From Chloroflexota bacterium (lineage in GTDB: Bacteria; Chloroflexota; UBA6077; JACCZL01): 48,297 nt of DNA. The position numbers and the translations under genes were made by a program. Shown here piece by piece: positions 16,925-24,590 of this stretch (its first letter is position 1; the number at the start of each line of letters is the position of its first letter). Below the pieces are notes generated by a model. That model was not told the origin of the DNA and did not search any database. It worked only from the letters and a program-made list of their open reading frames with translations. The stretch spans positions 1-48,297 of the forward strand of contig JADLFM010000246.1 in NCBI GenBank assembly GCA_020845495.1. The letters run 5' to 3'.

Positions 16925-17593
16925 GTGACGGAGCACAACGTGCGGAGCGTCTTCGATCGGCTGGTCGAGCGTTATGACGCCTGGTACGACTCGGAGATCG
17001 GGCGGGCCGCGCTCGCCGAAGAGCTGGACGCCCTGCGCCCGCTCGTGGCCGGTCTGCCGCACCCCTGGCTCGAGGTCGGCGTTGGAACCGGGCGCATCGC
17101 TGCGGGGCTGGGCGTCGAGTTGGGCCTCGACCCGGCGTCTGATGCCCTCGTTCTGGCACAGCGGCGCGGAATCAGCGTCGTGGCGGGCGTCGGCGGGGCG
17201 CTCCCCTTCCGCGATGGCGCCGTTGGGCTGGTGCTCTTCGTCACGACGCTCTGCTTCGTGGCCGATCCGCTCAATGTGCTCCGCGAGGCCGCGCGAGTGC
17301 TCGGGCCGGGCGGGGCAATCGTGCTCGGGATCATCCCGGCTGACGGACCCTGGGGCCGTCACTACCGCCAGCTCGCCGCCGAAGGGCACGCCTACTACCG
17401 GGAAGCCCACTTCTTCACCCGGCCGGAGCTGGCTGCCCTGCTTTCGCAGGCCGGGCTCCGTCTGACGCGGGCGCGCTCGGCGCTCCGCTGGTCGCCAACC
17501 GAGCCACCCTCGACAGAGTTGGCACGGGAGGGGGACGACGACATGGCCGGATTTCTGGCCGTGCTCGCACGACGCAGTTACCCGGAGCGGTAG
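16925..17593 (+). CDS. class I SAM-dependent methyltransferase
   Basis: This 222-residue protein starts with GTG. It opens VRSVFDRLVERYDAWYDS, then has motif I WLEVGVGTGRIA (about residues 48-59), FRDGAVGLVLFVTTLCFV and VLGPGGAIVLGIIPADGPW. The organisation matches UbiE/Methyltransf_11 enzymes. It lies 21 bp after the YkoF-like gene in the same run. The substrate is unknown; methylation of a chalcogen or thiol species is suggested only by context. Confidence 0.8.
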   Translation: MTEHNVRSVFDRLVERYDAWYDSEIGRAALAEELDALRPLVAGLPHPWLEVGVGTGRIAAGLGVELGLDPASDALVLAQRRGISVVAGVGGALPFRDGAVGLVLFVTTLCFVADPLNVLREAARVLGPGGAIVLGIIPADGPWGRHYRQLAAEGHAYYREAHFFTRPELAALLSQAGLRLTRARSALRWSPTEPPSTELAREGDDDMAGFLAVLARRSYPER

Positions 17594-17731
17594 AGAAAGG
17601 AGGGTGAGGCAGCCGTTACGTGATCCGGATCTGGCTCCATGGACGCCCGACGCGGCGACATCACCAGATGACGCGGTCTGGGCAGGTCGGATTGATCGTG
17701 GTCGTTCACCGATAGCAGAGGGGGTGTAGGG

Positions 17732-18514
17732 ATGACAGTACCGATCAAGGTTGACGTGCAGGCACTACGCTCGGCAATTCAGGACGAGTACGCGGAGGTC
17801 GCCACTGAGCCCGAGAAGGGCTTTCATTTCCACACCGGCCGGCCCCTGGCACGGCTGCTCGGCTATCCGGCCGAGGTCACCGATCCGCTGCCGGACTCGG
17901 TCATCGAGTCGTTCGCCGGCGTGGCCAACCCGTTCATCTTCGGCGAGGTCCAGCCAGGTGGGACCGTCGTCGACATCGGCTCAGGCGCCGGACTTGATGC
18001 CGTTCTGGCGGCGCAGCAGGTTGGCTCCACCGGCCGCGTCATCGGGGTGGACATGACCCCGGCAATGCTGGAGAAGGCATGGGCCAACGTCGGTCGCCTG
18101 GGGCTGACGAACGTCGAGTTTCGCCAGGGGTACATGGAGGAATTGCCGATCACTGACGGCTCGGCCGACGTGGTGATCTCGAACGGGGTCATCAACCTCA
18201 GCCCGGACAAGGAAGCCGTCTTCCGGGAGATCGCCCGGGTCCTCAAGCCGGGCGGCCGCATACAGATTGCCGACATCGTCGTAGCGCGGGCAGTGCCGGA
18301 CGCGGCGAAGGAGAACATCGACCTCTGGACTGGTTGAATTGCGGGTGCTCTGCTGGAAGCAGAGATGCAGGCGATCGTCGAGGCCGTCGGCCTGGTAGAC
18401 GTGGCGTTTAGCTCGAAGCGCTGGGACACGTTCTCCGACGCGCCGAGTGCGTCGAGCGCTGCTGCATTCGGCACGCAGGGTGTCGCGTTCCGCGCCTCTA
18501 AACCGCGTGCGTGA
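17732..18514 (+). CDS. ArsM-like methyltransferase, candidate selenoprotein (in-frame TGA at codon 202)
   Basis: The frame runs 260 codons from ATG 17732 (AGGGGG upstream) to TGA 18512, with one internal TGA at 18335-18337. Residues 1-201 include GFHFHTGRPLARLLGYPAE, motif I VVDIGSGAGLDAV (79-91), GVDMTPAMLEKA and VISNGVINLSPDKEAVF, the pattern of arsenite methyltransferases and close relatives. The internal TGA falls in DLWTG-[TGA]-IAGALLEAEM, where ArsM relatives have the conserved arsenic-binding Cys of the CxxGAL region. Reading continues unbroken for 58 more codons with sensible sequence (VEAVGLVDVAFSSKRWDTF). A hairpin 11-27 bases after the TGA fits a bacterial SECIS. The alternative is a simple nonsense mutation. 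Last gene of the sulfur locus. Confidence 0.7.
18348..18364 (+). promoter_or_regulatory. SECIS-like hairpin after the in-frame TGA
   Basis: CTCTGCT-GGA-AGCAGAG forms a perfect 7-bp stem; opening the top pair gives a 5-nt loop TGGAA. The loop begins 16 bases after the TGA and holds GG at 18-19 bases. Bacterial SECIS elements are hairpins directly downstream of the UGA, with a G or GG near the start of a small apical loop about 16-37 bases away; the E. coli fdhF loop begins about 18 bases after its UGA. Folding was done by eye. Confidence 0.6.
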
Positions 18515-18736
18515 CTGCGCCTTTTGGCGAAAGAGCCCCGACTCTGGCGAAGCCGGGTGAGATCCCGAACCGCCGGAAGCAGCGTGCAGGCCCTGCCAAG
18601 CCTGGCGCCGGGTGGCGGCAGCTCTCGTCAGTTGGTCTGACACGAACCCGTCGGGTCCGTTGATCGCCATGGCGCACGTACAAGCTGGTACGACTGAGCT
18701 TCCGAGATCAACATGACGGCATCACGCTGTCGATTT

Positions 18737-18765
18737 CCCATGCGGCGGTGAGGCCGCCGCATGGG
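18737..18765. terminator. strong hairpin between convergent genes
   Basis: A perfect 12-bp stem (CCCATGCGGCGG with its complement) closes a 5-nt loop. It lies between the end of the sulfur locus (18514) and the convergent TfoX-like gene (ends 18823), so it can serve both directions. There is no long T tract on either side. The rest of 18515-18822 has a smaller CGCC-TTTT-GGCG hairpin at 18518-18529 and no recognisable gene. Confidence 0.65.
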
Positions 18766-18822
18766 CGGCGCCCCGGCCAGCGGGTACATGATTCGGCCAG
18801 GGATCGCCATGGCCGGCAAGCG

Positions 18823-19161
18823 TCAGTGCGTGGAGCGCGCTTCGGCGCTCAATGTGACGAATGTCAGGGCTTCGGCGAGGAGCTCCGACCAACTCTCAGA
18901 ATCAGTGGCAGGAATCGCAGCCCACTCGCGAAACGTTCGGCCAGCGGGTGCGAACGGAAGCGCCGCGCCGGCCGTGACGAGCTCTGCGACACGCGCTGCT
19001 GGAAGCTTGACCACCATCTGTTCGTGCTTCCGGTCGAACGAGGCAAAGAACCCGCCGTTGACCCGAAGACACGGAAAGCCCATCATCGTCGAACGAGTCA
19101 CGCCCGCTCTCGTGAGCATGAGGGGCTCGGCCAGCTCCCAGAACTTGTCCTCAGGATCCAT
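18823..19161 (-). CDS. TfoX/Sxy-like or MmcQ/YjbR-fold protein
   Basis: This 112-residue protein contains TMMGFPCLRVNGGFFASF, then EQMVVKLPAARVAELVTAG and FREWAAI in order, the pattern of small TfoX N-terminal/YjbR-like proteins widespread in actinobacteria and Chloroflexota. They are often annotated as DNA-binding or competence-related, but the function is not established. It is the last gene downstream of the ArsR/SRPBCC pair on the minus strand, 69 bp away, and likely co-transcribed. Confidence 0.7.
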   Translation of the reverse strand: MDPEDKFWELAEPLMLTRAGVTRSTMMGFPCLRVNGGFFASFDRKHEQMVVKLPAARVAELVTAGAALPFAPAGRTFREWAAIPATDSESWSELLAEALTFVTLSAEARSTH

Positions 19162-19230
19162 GTGTCACCTCGGGAACAGATCGACGGCCATGGAGTAACC
19201 ATCGTAGGCATCGTGCCTAGCTGAGACGAG

Positions 19231-19686
19231 TTAGAGAAAACTCGGCACGCGCTGGTCCGCCCACGGGTCTGGGCCGGGATCACCGCCCTGGGCGCGGATC
19301 GCGAGCCGATCAAGATAGTGTCGCCAACCGACTGCGTGAGCGTCTGCGGCCGGCGCCGAGAGCCCACGATGAACCAGGCGGAGGGTCGTCACGCCTTCTG
19401 CCTCAATCAGGTCGATCTCGACCGTGGTCGAGCCGGGCGGGATGCCGACGTCAGCGCGCTCCCAGCCGTAGGTGAACGCCACGCGACTGTGCGGCACCAG
19501 TTCCGTGAACCGCCCCTGGCAAACGTCGCCGTTGGCGTGCTGCCAGCGGACCATTCCATTGCACCACGGCTCAAGCTCAGCAGCGACGGCCATCCACTCC
19601 GCGAAGGCCCGCGGATCGGTCAGCAGCTCATAGACGATCCGAGCCGGGGCACGGATCGTCAGCTCTTGCGTCAGGATCTCGCTCAT
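19231..19686 (-). CDS. SRPBCC (AHSA1-like) domain protein
   Basis: The 151-residue protein starts SEILTQELTIRAPARIVYELLTDPRAFAEWM when read through, the usual start of START/Bet v1-like AHSA1 proteins. VEIDLIEAEGVTTLRLVHRGL and GWRHYLDRLA follow, typical of the C-terminal strand and helix. These proteins bind hydrophobic ligands. Its start overlaps the stop of the ArsR gene by 4 bases, the standard pairing of an ArsR regulator with an SRPBCC partner. Confidence 0.85.
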   Translation of the reverse strand: MSEILTQELTIRAPARIVYELLTDPRAFAEWMAVAAELEPWCNGMVRWQHANGDVCQGRFTELVPHSRVAFTYGWERADVGIPPGSTTVEIDLIEAEGVTTLRLVHRGLSAPAADAHAVGWRHYLDRLAIRAQGGDPGPDPWADQRVPSFL

Positions 19687-20012
19687 TCGGTCAGTTCCGT
19701 GCGTCCAGTTTCGGCCTGTGCCCGTGTCTCGGCCAGCTCTTTGAGCCTGGTCAACGGGCCGCTCCAGAAGTCGTCCAGGACGTCTCGCAGCTCGCGGATT
19801 CGGTCATGGTCGACCCGATACAGCCGTCGATTCGCGGCCACGCGGACGCGCACCAGTCCAGCATCTCGAAGCATCCTAAGGTGCTGGCTGGCTCCGGGCT
19901 TCGTCATGCCGGTTCGCTCGGCGATCTCGCTCGACGTCAGTTCAGCATCCCAGACCAGCCGCAACATAGCACGCCGCCCGGGGTGGGCGAGCGCCTTCAG
20001 CGCCGCGTCCAT
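19683..20012 (-). CDS. ArsR-family regulator paired with SRPBCC protein
   Basis: This 109-residue winged-helix protein has ALKALAHPGRRAMLRLV, recognition helix TKPGASQHLRMLRDAGLV and wing RVAANRRLYRVD. It has no cysteine, so it lacks the metal sites of ArsR/SmtB proper. This subgroup (HTH_20, next to SRPBCC proteins) responds to other, mostly unknown signals. It lies 13 bp after the DinB-type gene, under the promoter at 20623-20652. Confidence 0.87.
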   Translation of the reverse strand: MDAALKALAHPGRRAMLRLVWDAELTSSEIAERTGMTKPGASQHLRMLRDAGLVRVRVAANRRLYRVDHDRIRELRDVLDDFWSGPLTRLKELAETRAQAETGRTELTE

Positions 20013-20025
20013 CGCCCTGTTCGCC

Positions 20026-20586
20026 TCATGGTTGCCGCCCCATGGCGCCTAACAGCTTCGCCTGTGGGCTCGCGTCAGGCGCCACCGCGACGGCTGGACC
20101 GACGAGGCCTCCGGCCCTCCCCATCTCCGGCATGTCTGGCAAGAACATCGCCGAGCAGATCGCGACGAGCTCCGGGTCGAGTGTCGTATCCTGCCCTGTC
20201 GCGGTCGCCAGATCCCAGGTGTGGATGATCTGGTCCATGAACGTTCCGGCCACTGCCTGCCCGACCGTCCACTCGAAGTTCAGCGGCGACTGGCACGTCC
20301 GATCCAGGGCGCCCGGCTCGCGTAGCCCGACCAGCGCTCGGGACACGCCTGCACGATACTCTCGTATGGACGCACCAGAGCGCGGCCGTGGCTGGCTATC
20401 AGCAAGCACGCTGAGCAGGTAATCCGGGCCGCCGACCATGTGATCGATGAGAGCCTGGACTGTCCACTCACTGCATGGCGTCGGGTCGGCGAGATGCTCC
20501 GGGGTCACACGCGCCATGACGGTCTCCGCATGACGGGTGGCGCGCTCGAACAGATCGACTGGATCGGCACTGACTTGCTCGGGCAC
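20026..20586 (-). CDS. TIGR03086/mycothiol-isomerase-like DinB-fold protein
   Basis: This 186-residue protein has the first metal His region TPCSEWTVQALIDHMVGG and the later TFMDQIIHTWDLATATGQ, diagnostic of the TIGR03086 and maleylpyruvate isomerase N-terminal family, four-helix bundles that bind a metal with His residues. GTG 20586 is chosen because AGGAGGG lies 5 bases before it; GTG 20604 would lack a site. It heads an operon with the ArsR, SRPBCC and probably TfoX-like genes. The catalytic role, perhaps thiol-dependent, is not known. Confidence 0.83.
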   Translation of the reverse strand: MPEQVSADPVDLFERATRHAETVMARVTPEHLADPTPCSEWTVQALIDHMVGGPDYLLSVLADSQPRPRSGASIREYRAGVSRALVGLREPGALDRTCQSPLNFEWTVGQAVAGTFMDQIIHTWDLATATGQDTTLDPELVAICSAMFLPDMPEMGRAGGLVGPAVAVAPDASPQAKLLGAMGRQP

Positions 20587-20622
20587 CGAGGCCCTCCTAC
20601 TCACGTCGTTCCGGATGAGATT

Positions 20623-20652
20623 ACTGTATCGCTTAATTAAGGACTAACGCAA
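20623..20652 (-). promoter_or_regulatory. promoter and palindromic operator of the DinB/ArsR operon
   Basis: On the minus strand TTGCGT (-35, 20652-20647) and TACAGT (-10, 20628-20623) are 18 bp apart. The spacer holds the perfect palindrome CTTAATTAAG (20632-20641). An operator inside the spacer is what an ArsR repressor would occupy. The ISKra4 element is inserted only 8 bp upstream of the -35 box, so any upstream activator site has been displaced. Confidence 0.6.
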
Positions 20653-20660
20653 TCTCTAGT

Positions 20661-22319
20661 AGGGGTGTGCGTCAGAGTTTTGTCGAGTCGGGTAGAGTGG
20701 GGGCGAAGCGATGCAGGGGGCGGCCGGTGGAACTGGCAGGGCGTGCGGCGGCATGGCGTGGGCTGGCGGATGAAGTGGGACGCGAACTGGTGGCGTGGCG
20801 GGAGGCGCATCCACGCGCGACGCTGAGCGAGATCGAGGACGCAGTGCTGGAGGTGACCGAACGACTCCAGGCGCGGCTGCTGCAGGATCTGGCGGAGGCG
20901 AGCGCGGCGGCGGACCCTGGCGGTGTGGCGGCGTCAGGGCGGGAGCGCTGCCCAGAGTGCGACGGGGTGGTGGAGCCGCGCGGGTACGGCGAGCGGACGG
21001 TGCAGGTGCAGCGGCAGCGTCGGCCGCTGCGGCTGCGACGCGGCTACGTCGAATGCTCGGCCTGTGGGGTCGGGCGTTTTCCCCCTGGATGACGAACTGG
21101 CGCTGCTGCCGGGCGGGCTGAGTCCGCGAGTGAGCGAAGGGCTGGCCCGGCTCTGCGCGCAGCGGCCGTTCCGGCAGGCGGCGGCGGACCTGGCCTTCTT
21201 CTGGGGCGTCGAGGTGAGCGAGGCGACCGCGCGCCGGCACGCCACGCTGGCCGGCGAGGCGGTCGTCGCGCTCCACGAGGCCGAGTTGGCACGGTTGGAG
21301 GCCGGCCTGCAGCCGCCCACGCCGGCGGCCGGCCCCGTCGCCATCCAGCAGGTGAGCGCCGACGGGGCGATGATCCCCCTGGTCGGCGGCGCCTGGGTGG
21401 AGGTCAAGACGCTGGCGGTCGGCACGGTCGCGGCCGCCGGCGAGCGGGACGGCACGCCCGGCGCCCGGGCCGTCGACCTCTCCTACTTCTCGCGGCTGGC
21501 CGACGCCGCCACGTTCACGCGGCAGGCGACCGTCGAACTCGCCCGGCGGGGGACCGAGCGGGCCGGGGTGGTTGTCGGCGTCATGGACGGCGCGGTCTGG
21601 CTGCAAGGCTTCCTGGACCATCACCGCCCGGACGCCGTCCGCGTGCTCGCCTTCCCGCACGCCGTCGAACACCTCGCCAGCGCCGCCCAGGCGACCTTCG
21701 GCGCCGGCACGCCCGCCACCGCGACCTGGTTGGACACGCAGGCCCGCGACCTTCGGCTCACCGGGCCGGCCACCGTGCTCGCGGCCCTCCGGCAGCTCCC
21801 GGTCGCGCAGGCGCGCGACCCGACCGCCGCCACTGCCGCCCGTGACGCAACCCTTGGTTACTTGGAGCCGCGCACCGCCCAGCTTGACTACCCCGGCTTC
21901 CGCACGGCCGGGTATCCGATCGGCAGCGGCGCGGTCGAGAGCGCCAACAAGCTCGTCGTCGAGGCTCGCCTCAAGGGGAGCGGCATGCATTGGGCGCCCC
22001 GCCACGTCAACCCGATGCTCGCCCTCCGCTCCGTCGCCTGCAACGACCGCTGGGCCGAAACCTGGCCGGCCGTCTGCAGCCACCTCCGTGGCCGCCACCA
22101 TCACCGACGCCTCGCCCGCCACCGCGACCGCCATCCGCTCCCGACTCCCACACCGAGCACCACCCCTCCCGCCACATCGACGCCTCGCCCAACCCACTCC
22201 CCGCCTTCCTCGCGGCCCAAGACCATCGTCGACGGCCGTCCCACCGCCGCCCATCCTTGGCGACGCTCGTCCGCCGTCCCTCAGAGACCTCCCTCCACAA
22301 GAATCTGACGCACACCCCT
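20661..22319 (+). mobile_element. complete ISKra4-family insertion sequence
   Basis: The element is 1659 bp with inverted ends AGGGGTGTGCGTCAGA at both tips (16 bp identical, similarity continuing for about 10 more). It is flanked by CTAGT on both sides (20656-20660 and 22320-22324), a 5-bp target duplication. It contains the transposase in two overlapping frames. Intact ends and duplication show a fairly recent insertion, between the DinB/ArsR operon promoter and the cytochrome c gene. Confidence 0.85.
20727..22308 (+). CDS. ISKra4-family transposase in two overlapping frames
   Basis: The first frame (GTG 20727 to stop at 21092) encodes the N-terminal part with a zinc-finger-like CPECDG and CSACGVG. 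The second frame continues from about 21075 to 22308 with DDE-type core motifs: QVSADGAMIPL, VVVGVMDGAVWL and GYPIGSGAVESANK. The frames join at TTTTCCCCC (about 21077-21085) by a +1 shift; one C fewer would give a single gene. This is either programmed frameshifting or a one-base insertion. The last 70 or so residues are Pro/Thr/Arg-rich and low-complexity. Confidence 0.8.
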
Positions 22320-22388
22320 CTAGTAGTCACAGGTTCGCGGCCGGGGGTAGTGTGGTGTTGTGCGCCTACGCCCATCGTGCTGCGCCCG

Positions 22389-23075
22389 CTACGGCGCACT
22401 GAGCGTCCCAAGAAACGCGGCGAGATCCGCCAGATCCTGTTCGGAAAGCCGCATCTGCTTCCAGTCCAACATCACCGGCGCAAAGCCTTCGACAACATAC
22501 GCCTGCGGCGACACAATAGACTGCACGAAATACTCACGCGGACCGCTCAGGCCAAGCAGAGCCGCCCGCTCCACAGCCCGTGTGGCAACGCCGCTGAGAT
22601 TCGGCCCGATCGTACCGCCCGGGGTATTCGCCGTGTGACAGCCGACGCAGCCAGAACGGGTGAACAGGGCCTGTCCACGCTCGGCCGACCCGCTCTCGAA
22701 CGGCACTGTGGGCAGCCCTCCTGCCCCGGTTTCTGGAACTGCGGACGGGGCCGGTGATGACGCGAGCACAGGGGGTGGCGAGGCCACCGAGGCAGCAGGG
22801 CTACCGACGGCGACCGGACTGCCGGCGCCAGCGACGGGGCTGGTGGATGGCACGCGCGCCTCGACGCCTGGCGACGGCGATGCACCAGGCGGGACTGCGA
22901 CCTGCACCGCCGGCGCTTTCGGAGCCGGCGGTGGGGGAGGCGGCGGGATGCATGCCACACTGAAGACCAGGAGGCCCGCGCCTACAAGTGCCATCGCCCG
23001 GCGACGGACCGCGACAGCCGTAGCGGCGCGCTGCCTCGCTCGGGTCAGCCAGTGTCGATCGCAAACCGCCATCAT
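22389..23075 (-). CDS. c-type cytochrome lipoprotein, single haem
   Basis: The 228-residue protein has a long basic N-region, a hydrophobic stretch and the lipobox-like FSVAC (about residues 38-42), so it is probably lipid-anchored outside the membrane. A Pro/Ala/Ser/Val-rich linker follows (about 43-115). The haem domain holds RSGCVGCHTANTPGG with axial-ligand candidate Met in FAPVMLDWKQMRLSEQD and the ending LAAFLGTL. The ATG at 23075 overlaps the stop of the upstream gene (ATGA), which decides this start over an ATG at 22994. It probably accepts electrons for a terminal oxidase or reductase. Confidence 0.85.
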   Translation of the reverse strand: MMAVCDRHWLTRARQRAATAVAVRRRAMALVGAGLLVFSVACIPPPPPPPAPKAPAVQVAVPPGASPSPGVEARVPSTSPVAGAGSPVAVGSPAASVASPPPVLASSPAPSAVPETGAGGLPTVPFESGSAERGQALFTRSGCVGCHTANTPGGTIGPNLSGVATRAVERAALLGLSGPREYFVQSIVSPQAYVVEGFAPVMLDWKQMRLSEQDLADLAAFLGTLSAP

Positions 23076-23548
23076 GCTGCTGTCACTCGGCCCGATGATC
23101 TGGACTCGACGATCCCCAGGTTAGCGACGACGAGCTGCACCATCAAAACGACCTCAACAGATCTTGAGACGATGTCGATCAGGCCGACTGACTCGACCGC
23201 CCCGGCGTGCGGTCCGAGAAAGGGAATGCCGCTGGTGCGAGTCACGAGATACAGCACGAGCAGCGCCTGGTGTCCGACGATCCCGGCGGCGGTGAGCTCG
23301 CGTAAGCGACCAGCATCCAGGCCGATGCCCAGCCAGAGGGAGCCGTAGGCAAGCTGCGCAAGCGCAACAATGGCGAAGAAGAGGCCGTATCCCCACCACT
23401 CGGTGGCATGCGGTGGTGTCACCCAGAGATGGATGAGACCTGCCACGATGGAGAGTCCGCCGGTGCGTACCCGCAGGCCGACAAGATCAGATGACTGGCT
23501 CGCCTCGTCGTCGACGATGCCTTCGTCATCCAAAGCAATCTCACTCAT
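23072..23548 (-). CDS. four-helix hypothetical membrane protein
   Basis: The 158-residue protein has an acidic N-terminus (EIALDDEGIVDDEASQ) and about four hydrophobic segments: LSIVAGLIHLWVTP, YGLFFAIVALAQLAYG, AAGIVGHQALLVLYLV and the region before the C-terminus. His residues lie in or beside the helices (LIHLW, IVGHQ). ATG 23548 follows GGGAG. I recognise no family with a known function. It is coupled by a 4-base overlap to the cytochrome c gene, which suggests a role in electron transport or haem handling. Confidence 0.7.
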   Translation of the reverse strand: MSEIALDDEGIVDDEASQSSDLVGLRVRTGGLSIVAGLIHLWVTPPHATEWWGYGLFFAIVALAQLAYGSLWLGIGLDAGRLRELTAAGIVGHQALLVLYLVTRTSGIPFLGPHAGAVESVGLIDIVSRSVEVVLMVQLVVANLGIVESRSSGRVTAA

Positions 23549-23578
23549 GGCTTGCTCCCAGGTTGACGACGGAGGAGA

Positions 23579-23635
23579 AAGGGGAGCAACGCTGTGGCGC
23601 CGCTCCCCTTCGCCCGGCACAGCACCGTGTCGGGC
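23579..23635 (-). terminator. tandem hairpins between secreted-protein and membrane-protein genes
   Basis: Downstream of the gene ending at 23659, the minus strand first meets a 9-bp stem (GCCCGGCAC/GTGTCGGGC, 23612-23635, one wobble). It then meets a perfect 9-bp stem (AAGGGGAGC/GCTCCCCTT, 23579-23610, 14-nt loop) followed by TCTCC. The second resembles a factor-independent terminator, though it also sits about 30 bases before the next start and could act as a leader structure. Confidence 0.55.
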
Positions 23636-23658
23636 CGATGCTGCCGCCGAACGACCAC

Positions 23659-24204
23659 TTAGCAGGTCGGGGCCGGGGTCGGCATGAACTTCATGTCGAC
23701 GCCCTGAGGCACCGCGCCTCCCGACATCGGGGAATCGAAGGCGCGGACGGCGGTGTGGACGAACCAGACGCCCTTTGCGCCGGGCGCACCACCGTGGACG
23801 TCATTCATCATGTCGTGGAAGTGGGTGAAGCCCGTCCCGTTCGCCGCCTCTACGCGCTCCTGATCAGCCTTGCAGAACTCGCCCGGCAGGCCAACCGCGA
23901 CCCAGTTCAGGTTCTGGGCCTCGGCGAGGTTGAAGTTGTCGAAGTGCAGCGCGATAACCATGCCACCCGGCAGCATGTACGCCCGGTGGTCGGTCATGCT
24001 GGCCATCTCGACGGGCATCAGCAGGTCGGTAAGCTGCTGCCAGTAGCGCGCCGCCTTCGCCTGGTCGTCCATCCCGTGCTGGGCATGGGCATGGGGGACG
24101 ACGCCGTGGCCCGTCAGCGATGACGTCGTCCCTAAGACGAACCCGCCGATGAGAAACGCTGCGCTCAGGACCGCCTGGCGCAAACTCACAATACCGCGCG
24201 ACAT
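23659..24204 (-). CDS. secreted hypothetical protein with His/Met-rich domain
   Basis: This 181-residue protein starts at ATG 24204 (GAGGAGG upstream). A signal peptide with two polar-free stretches (AVLSAAFLIGGFVLGTTSS) ends near AHAQ. The mature part has NLNWVAVGLPGEFCKADQER, GFTHFHDMMNDVHGG and VWFVHTAVRAFDS, rich in His and Met, with cysteines only at FCK and at the C-terminal end. I know no function for this family. It is divergent from the thioredoxin-like/Crp module across a region holding two candidate Crp sites, so it is probably in their regulon. Confidence 0.7.
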   Translation of the reverse strand: MSRGIVSLRQAVLSAAFLIGGFVLGTTSSLTGHGVVPHAHAQHGMDDQAKAARYWQQLTDLLMPVEMASMTDHRAYMLPGGMVIALHFDNFNLAEAQNLNWVAVGLPGEFCKADQERVEAANGTGFTHFHDMMNDVHGGAPGAKGVWFVHTAVRAFDSPMSGGAVPQGVDMKFMPTPAPTC

Positions 24205-24388
24205 AGATATGGCCTCCTCGTAGTAGTTCGTTCGGGTGATTCGTGCCGTTGGCTGCGGACCACGCTGCCGGTGTCCTCCTATGCCACCGGGGTGCTCGGT
24301 GGGTTGCGCCGGCGGCGCCATCTCACCGTCGTGGCGCCTCACCACGGCCTCGTGGATCGAGCGTACGTTGGCATCAGGCGCATTCTCT

Positions 24389-24402
24389 GTAGGCGTCCCT
24401 AC
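24389..24402. promoter_or_regulatory. candidate Crp/Fnr-type operator, perfect palindrome
   Basis: GTAGG-CGTC-CCTAC has perfect 5-bp arms and a 4-bp spacer, the same architecture as Fnr boxes (TTGAT-N4-ATCAA) with a different half-site. It lies 189 bp before the thioredoxin-like/Crp start and 185 bp before the divergent secreted-protein start. Confidence 0.6.
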
Positions 24403-24506
24403 GTTCGGGCGGGATCAGCTGCAACCGACCTGAAACGCGCGTCGGCCGGCAATTGCTGTCCTGGCCGCGGTCAGCATCAGCGCAACCAGCAGAAATCGCA
24501 GGTTGT

Positions 24507-24520
24507 GTAGGCGCCACTAC
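24507..24520. promoter_or_regulatory. candidate Crp/Fnr-type operator, second site
   Basis: GTAGG-CGCC-ACTAC matches the neighbouring palindrome except for one arm position. It ends 70 bp before ATG 24591, almost the same distance as the site before the paralogous module at 43 kb. Confidence 0.55.
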
Positions 24521-24590
24521 CGACATGGGGTAGTCCGCCGTGGTCTGCTCACTACGCAGTGACCGGGGCACATGCACGCGGACGGAGACC

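Larger units (their letters stand above)
24205..24590. other. divergent intergenic region, 386 bp
   Basis: No gene is seen here. The region holds the two 5-N4-5 palindromes described separately (24389-24402 and 24507-24520), and ACTACC/GGTAGT repeats at 24516-24534 that could form a further stem. It separates the secreted-protein gene from the thioredoxin-like/Crp module. Confidence 0.6.

Noticed and set aside
17606..17731. A 41-codon GTG frame before the ArsM-like gene
   Set aside because: The ribosome-site-like AGGAGG directly abuts the GTG and the translation shows no pattern; probably leader DNA.
20656..22254. 532-codon antisense frame inside the ISKra4 element
   Set aside because: Low-complexity Gly/Arg/Ala shadow of the transposase.
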